64,000 nt of DNA from Theristus sp. LFF4_11 (Eukaryota; Nematoda; Chromadorea; Monhysterida; Xyalidae): assembly GCA_030248135.1 (NCBI GenBank), contig JASANC010005620.1, positions 52,386-116,385 of the forward strand. Reading direction: 5' to 3'. The notes below the pieces were generated by a model that had not been told where the DNA came from, searched no databases, and saw nothing but the letters and a program-made list of their open reading frames with translations. The position numbers were made by a program, and so were the translations under genes. Positions 55,630 to 64,000 of the stretch are shown here, piece after piece. How positions within the stretch are numbered: position 1 is the stretch's first letter; each line of letters opens with the position of its first letter.

Positions 55630-56629
55630 ATGCAATCACATTCTTCAGTGCGCACTTATCACAAAACGGCAAAACCTGCGTCACGTTGCGTGTAGATAGA
55701 AACGGACCCCTGAGCTCGTCTGATTTACAAGCAGGTTGTGATCATTGGTGTGATATGTTTTTCTGTTGAAACATTGCTTTACCGACAATCATTTATTTTT
55801 GTCATTCTACAGTGCAACGATGGATACATTCATCATTAATGTGTCTCATTTCTCACTGCATTCATGTGCTATTTTTCTACTTTGTCGTTATGGGTGTACG
55901 CGATTGCGCACAAATAAATACAAATACAGCATGTTTGTTTAAACCTGTCACTTTTGCTCGCAGATTATAGAGCTCGCAAAAGAAAACAGAACGGGAATAG
56001 AGTGCCAACAAAACATATTTACCCACCACAAGCAGGGTCTTTGACTTTAACCAAACCCGATACATTCGTTCCTCTCACTGTAATTCAAGGTGTCGCATGC
56101 TCTGTATTTTGGGAAAAAAAGTGACAGGTTTACAGAAACCTGCGGTACACATTTGTTACATCATTAAACAAAATTAATAAAGGTAAAAGCCGCTCGGCGT
56201 TGCATGTTTTCAGCATTATTCAAAGCAAATAACTTCACACCAAACAAGCAACGCAACACGCTGTGGTGCACAATCCAGCTAAAGTGACGCACTAAGCGGC
56301 GAAAACGGAACAAAAGTTTATTGACCAGATCACCTAGTCAACAAACACATCGTTTACTCGCCGGTTCAATCTGAACAATGCCACAACAGTCTCAATCAAA
56401 AGTACAATTAAAAAGTCAAAACCACGTTTAGTGTCTCTGTCCACCAATAAAGAAGCAGTGACAAACCCTTGTCCAAAAGAACCGAAAAGTGAACTGAACA
56501 TTCGCTTTAGTAGCATGCATAGACTGACATACACGTAGCTTCAGTGAAGCACACTGATGGCAGTGATAGGGCTGTTATCAGTAATGGCAATTACGAACTC
56601 AGTCACAACTATCATGTCGGTAACGCTTA
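55630..56629. repeat. Spacer with a small TIR element (55,938-56,134)
   Basis: TTTAAACCTGTCACTTTT and AAAAAGTGACAGGTTTA form the ends of a ~200-bp element related to 6,099-6,300. The rest contains the receptor gene 3' region and AT-rich spacer. Confidence 0.55.
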
Positions 56630-57973
56630 AGGCGCGTTTAGCAATTAGATTTTCGTGCGTACGCACGGAGACAGAACTTAAAAAATGGCTACGCGAATTA
56701 GAATTTCGTACGCATGACTGTCGTTCGCACGTAACGACTGTTTTGCGCGCATGATTTAGAACGTTGTCCGTGCGCACGCAAAAAAACTTGTGCCCACGCG
56801 AATTAGAATTTCGTGCGTGTGACTTACGTCTATCCGACACGACTGTTTTGCGCACGGGATTTAGAACGACTGTTTGTCCGTGCGTAAAAAGACAAATGCG
56901 CACGCGAATTAGAATTTCTTGCGCACGACTGTCCGACGACTTTTTGCTGGCAGCAAAAAGTCGTTCGACGGATGTGCGGAAAAGTTCATATTTTCCAGTG
57001 TCTGTTAATTTTAAGTTGAAAATCAAGGTATTTTAGATGTTGGGGCAACGGGAAAAAATGCTCAGTTTTATTTGGTGGGTCTACTTGCCTGTTTTGAAAA
57101 GAAAGAAAACTGAAATCTACTGGAAACTGTTGTTTTTCGTTGTTTGTTTGTTTGTTTGTTCGTTTGTTTGTTTGTTTGTTTGTTTGTTTGTTTGTTTGTT
57201 TGTTTGCTTGCTGGTTTCGGAGAAGGGGGCTGCTGGCTCCAAAAAAGCAAAACAGCTTCGATCAGCTTCTCTGTCACCTGCGCTTCGTCGAGCGAACTGA
57301 TCGGCGTCGGCGGAGATTTTGGGTCAGCATTTTCCATTTTTGAAAGATCCAAATCAAAATTTGTTCAAATTCAGTTTGTATATACCAAAACTGAAGGAAT
57401 TTAGATTTTTACATGCGCTTCTTGAGAACACATGTGATAAAAATGCGACGACAAACTGAATGCAAAATGGGGAAGAGGGTAGGGGAAGGGGAGGGAATGC
57501 AAGGGAGATTTCAAGATTTCAAGATTTTATTCAACGCGCAACACCTTTAACAAAAACACAATGATAAACAATTAACATAATGTCAAAATTATCAAAAAAA
57601 ATGATCACTAAAAAATAAAATTTGTCAATTCCCGTTTTCAAATTTGCTAGGGCAGACATTTGCATTTTTGTCCGCAACAGAATGGACTATTTTTGGTCAC
57701 GGCATTTAGAACGACAGTCGTATGACGGATGCTGCACGTTTTCTAATTCCCGAACGCAAGCTTGTCCGTCCGCACGTTCGGACATACCACACAACTTTTT
57801 GCCCACGCGAATTAGTTTTCCGTATGTATGCACGACACTTCAGTCGTTCTAAATGCGGTGCGCAGTTTTCAGTTTTGTCGTGTGGCGTAAACGAAACGAC
57901 TGTTTTGCGCCCCGCATTTAGAACGACGTGCGTTCCGTGCGTACGTAAGAAAAACTAATTGCTAAACGCGCCT
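56630..57973. mobile_element. PIF/Harbinger-like non-autonomous TIR element
   Basis: Ends AGGCGCGTTTAGCAATTAG and CTAATTGCTAAACGCGCCT, with TTA on both sides, the 3-bp duplication of PIF/Harbinger elements. Subterminal copies of CACGCGAATTAGAATTTC (about 56,690, 56,800, 56,900 and 57,800) and GACTGTTTTGCGC could be transposase sites. A (GTTT)n tract lies at 57,138-57,207. No transposase frame. Confidence 0.7.
57138..57207. repeat. (GTTT)n microsatellite
   Basis: About 17 copies of the tetranucleotide, with a single change near the start. Open frames reading Cys-Leu-Phe-Val repeats through it are artefacts. Confidence 0.95.
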
Positions 57974-58544
57974 TTAGCGAATTGCTGCGTATATTTGCTT
58001 GTGTCGGCACAGCAGAGCGCTGCGCGATACCGGCGGATTGGGTATGGAATAGAGATATATGGCCTGTTGCCACTCGAAAGAAACACTGTCTACGCGGTAT
58101 TTCAACAACGATGAAAAATGCAAACAAACAATGAAACAGTAAATAATGCAGAAGATAAAATACAAATCAATGCAAGAGCCAAAAAACAATTCGGAATTTT
58201 CAATGGAAGCTTTATTTTATTAGAATGAAAAAACAAACCGAAAAACAGTTCGCATTTGAAAGTATCCGGCTTATTGTTATTTCATTCACGAACAATTCAA
58301 AAGGTTGGGAAGAACAATCTTACCATCCAGCTTGAATTGTATCGTGGTATTTAAAAATAGAAAGGTATGTCCCGCGTCTACCAAAACTGAGTTGATTAGC
58401 AGTTTTATATTCTGTCCTATTTCTCCTACTTCTGTGAAAGAGCAAAAGCTCTCAAAAGCACAACCACAAAAGGTGTGCTGAATTAATCAGCCCTAACCAG
58501 AGCTTAGTTTACCGTAAAACCCACGAAAATCCACAACAAATCAA
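57974..58544. other. Spacer 3' of DDX43
   Basis: No gene seen. AT-rich. It should contain the DDX43 3' UTR on the minus strand, with TTTATTTTATT near 58,213 as a possible reverse poly(A) context. Confidence 0.4.
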
Positions 58545-62887
<4,343 letters not shown>

Positions 62888-62932
62888 GCGCTCACTGACT
62901 CGCCCAATGAGCTCTAGGCAGCCAGTCGGTAT

Positions 62933-64000
62933 TAGGGATGGAGCCGGATCCGGTCCGGAATACGGCACAAAAATTGGATCCGGTTCCGGTCCGGGGCAAA
63001 ATTTGCCGGATCCAGCCAGATCAGCCGAGACCGTAGCGTGAATCACCAGTTAATTCTTCCGCTTCAAAGCGGTTCAATAGTCAATGATAACCTCGTTTTC
63101 TTCTGTTTGGTTGAATTCGGTTTGACAACTCGTTTCAATGTTTTGTTGTCTTCGTTTTTGCGCTGTTGCGGTTTTTATGTTCTGTGCAAAGTTCTGTTCA
63201 TTCAGTTCAATTGAAAAAATTGGGTTTTGTCTGTGGGTTCGGTGGAGCGCGTTGGATCCGCGGTTCAAGAACATTGCAATCGTGTTCGAAAATTCGGATG
63301 CCATTCGTTGGCAACTTAATCACTCTGCAAAGAAAATCTTGAAACGACCGGCGGCAACGCCCGAAAACGGCGACGATACATTCGAGATCGCGAACAGCGA
63401 CGATGACGAAAGTGAACGCGAGCCCGAAGCAAAAAAGAATTCGACTGGCTTCTTCGGAGGCATCGAGTTGCACGCTGCACGAGCGCGCCACCCGTCAGGC
63501 GAAGCCAACCTCGCTGACAAACTGGCGCGAAATGAACATGTACGAATTGGATGATTTCATCGAATCGGACAAAAGTGACCAAGTGCTGAACTTTGGCAGC
63601 TGAAATCGACGAAATCCACCCATCTGTCGACAACAGCTCGCAATACGACAAACGTGGCAAGCGAGCGAATGTTCTCTGAAGAGAGGCACACATGTTCATG
63701 TACAACCGATCACGTCAGTCATCCGAGAACGCCGAAAAGATAATGTTTCTGAATGGAGTGTTGCCAGCATTTGATTATGCCTATGAGTTCAAATAATTCA
63801 GCAATATGAATTTTTGTCAGTTGTTGTTGTTATCATGTTTCCATTGATTGGTGTGCATGTTTTGGCGACTTTGTGTGCATGTTTTGCTGATAAAGTGACG
63901 AAACATGAAAATGGGCACCAAACAAATGAGTATGGAATGGATGTCTATGTATAAAATGGCCAATCCGGTCGGGAATCCGGCAAATTTGCCGGCTCCATCC
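62933..64000 (+). mobile_element. hAT transposon with decayed transposase, cut by window end
   Basis: Starts TAGGGATGGAGCCGGATCC; the window's last bases, GGCAAATTTGCCGGCTCCAT then CC, are the matching inverse end, so the right terminus should be CTA just outside. Inside, the plus strand encodes WSALDPRFKNIA (the LDPRFK motif of hAT transposases), an acidic stretch, MYELDDFIESDKSDQVLNFG, NVASERMFSEE and SENAEKIMFLNGVLPAFDYA, the pieces of the hAT C-terminal dimerisation domain. They lie in different frames, so the copy is dead. No N-terminal BED finger or catalytic core is seen. Confidence 0.82.
63235..63795 (+). pseudogene. hAT (ZBED-like) transposase C-terminal remnant
   Basis: Three pieces in order: LDPRFKNIAIVFENSDAIRW (about 63,250), ELDDFIESDKSDQVLNFG (about 63,545-63,603), and NVASERMFSEE (about 63,650) with SENAEKIMFLNGVLPAFDYA (about 63,726-63,790). 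These correspond to LDPRFK, the linker acidic motif, PSERVFS and the final helix of the hAT dimerisation region. Frameshifts separate them. It is the only hAT coding remnant in the window and the likely relative of the source of the non-autonomous copies. Confidence 0.8.

Noticed and set aside
57140..57343. Cys-Leu-Phe-Val repeat proteins
   Set aside because: Translation of a (GTTT)n microsatellite.

Overview
This is eukaryotic nuclear DNA. The genes are split into many short exons by GT-AG introns (with a few GC-AG ones), acceptors are of the TTTCAG or TTGCAG type, and introns and spacers are full of DNA transposon relics and SINEs. The gene set (ATR, a BIRC6-type E2, DDX43, ZFAND1, the DNAJC21 tail, a class B neuropeptide receptor) is animal. 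Compact genes and the receptor fit an invertebrate, perhaps an ecdysozoan such as a nematode; I cannot fix the lineage from sequence alone.

Layout. 1-3.5 kb: a G/C-homopolymer repeat field, then two hAT-type elements in inverted orientation. 5.1-5.9 kb: the 3' part of a DNAJC21-like gene. 6.5 kb: a short EML-like reading frame. 7.4-17.9 kb (+): a 28-exon gene whose phases all agree, joining an N-terminal UBE2Q-type RWD and UBC module to a BIRC6-type C-terminal UBC module in one ~1,092-residue protein. 19.5-36.9 kb (+): ATR kinase, 54 exons, about 2,980 residues. 37.2-38.5 kb (-): ZFAND1. 39.7-42.0 kb (-): an unrecognised multi-pass membrane protein. 42-52 kb: gene-poor and transposon-rich, including a 2.9-kb mariner-like element with a foreign insert. 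52.2-55.6 kb (+): a class B (secretin-family) GPCR. 56.6-58.0 kb: a PIF/Harbinger-like TIR element. 58.5-62.9 kb (-): DDX43-type DEAD-box helicase, 16 exons, 738 residues. 62.9 kb to the end: a hAT element with a decayed transposase that runs off the window.

The genes do not form an obvious pathway. ZFAND1 and the E2 gene both concern ubiquitin and the proteasome, ATR is the DNA replication-stress kinase, and DDX43 is an RNA helicase. The strongest novelty candidate is the two-E2 fusion: its first UBC domain lacks the catalytic cysteine and its second keeps it, resembling a covalently joined Uev/E2 pair. A second theme is a hAT system: one decayed transposase copy plus several non-autonomous copies with 8-bp target duplications, including one 111 bp before the ATR start codon and the transposase copy 45 bp before the DDX43 start codon.
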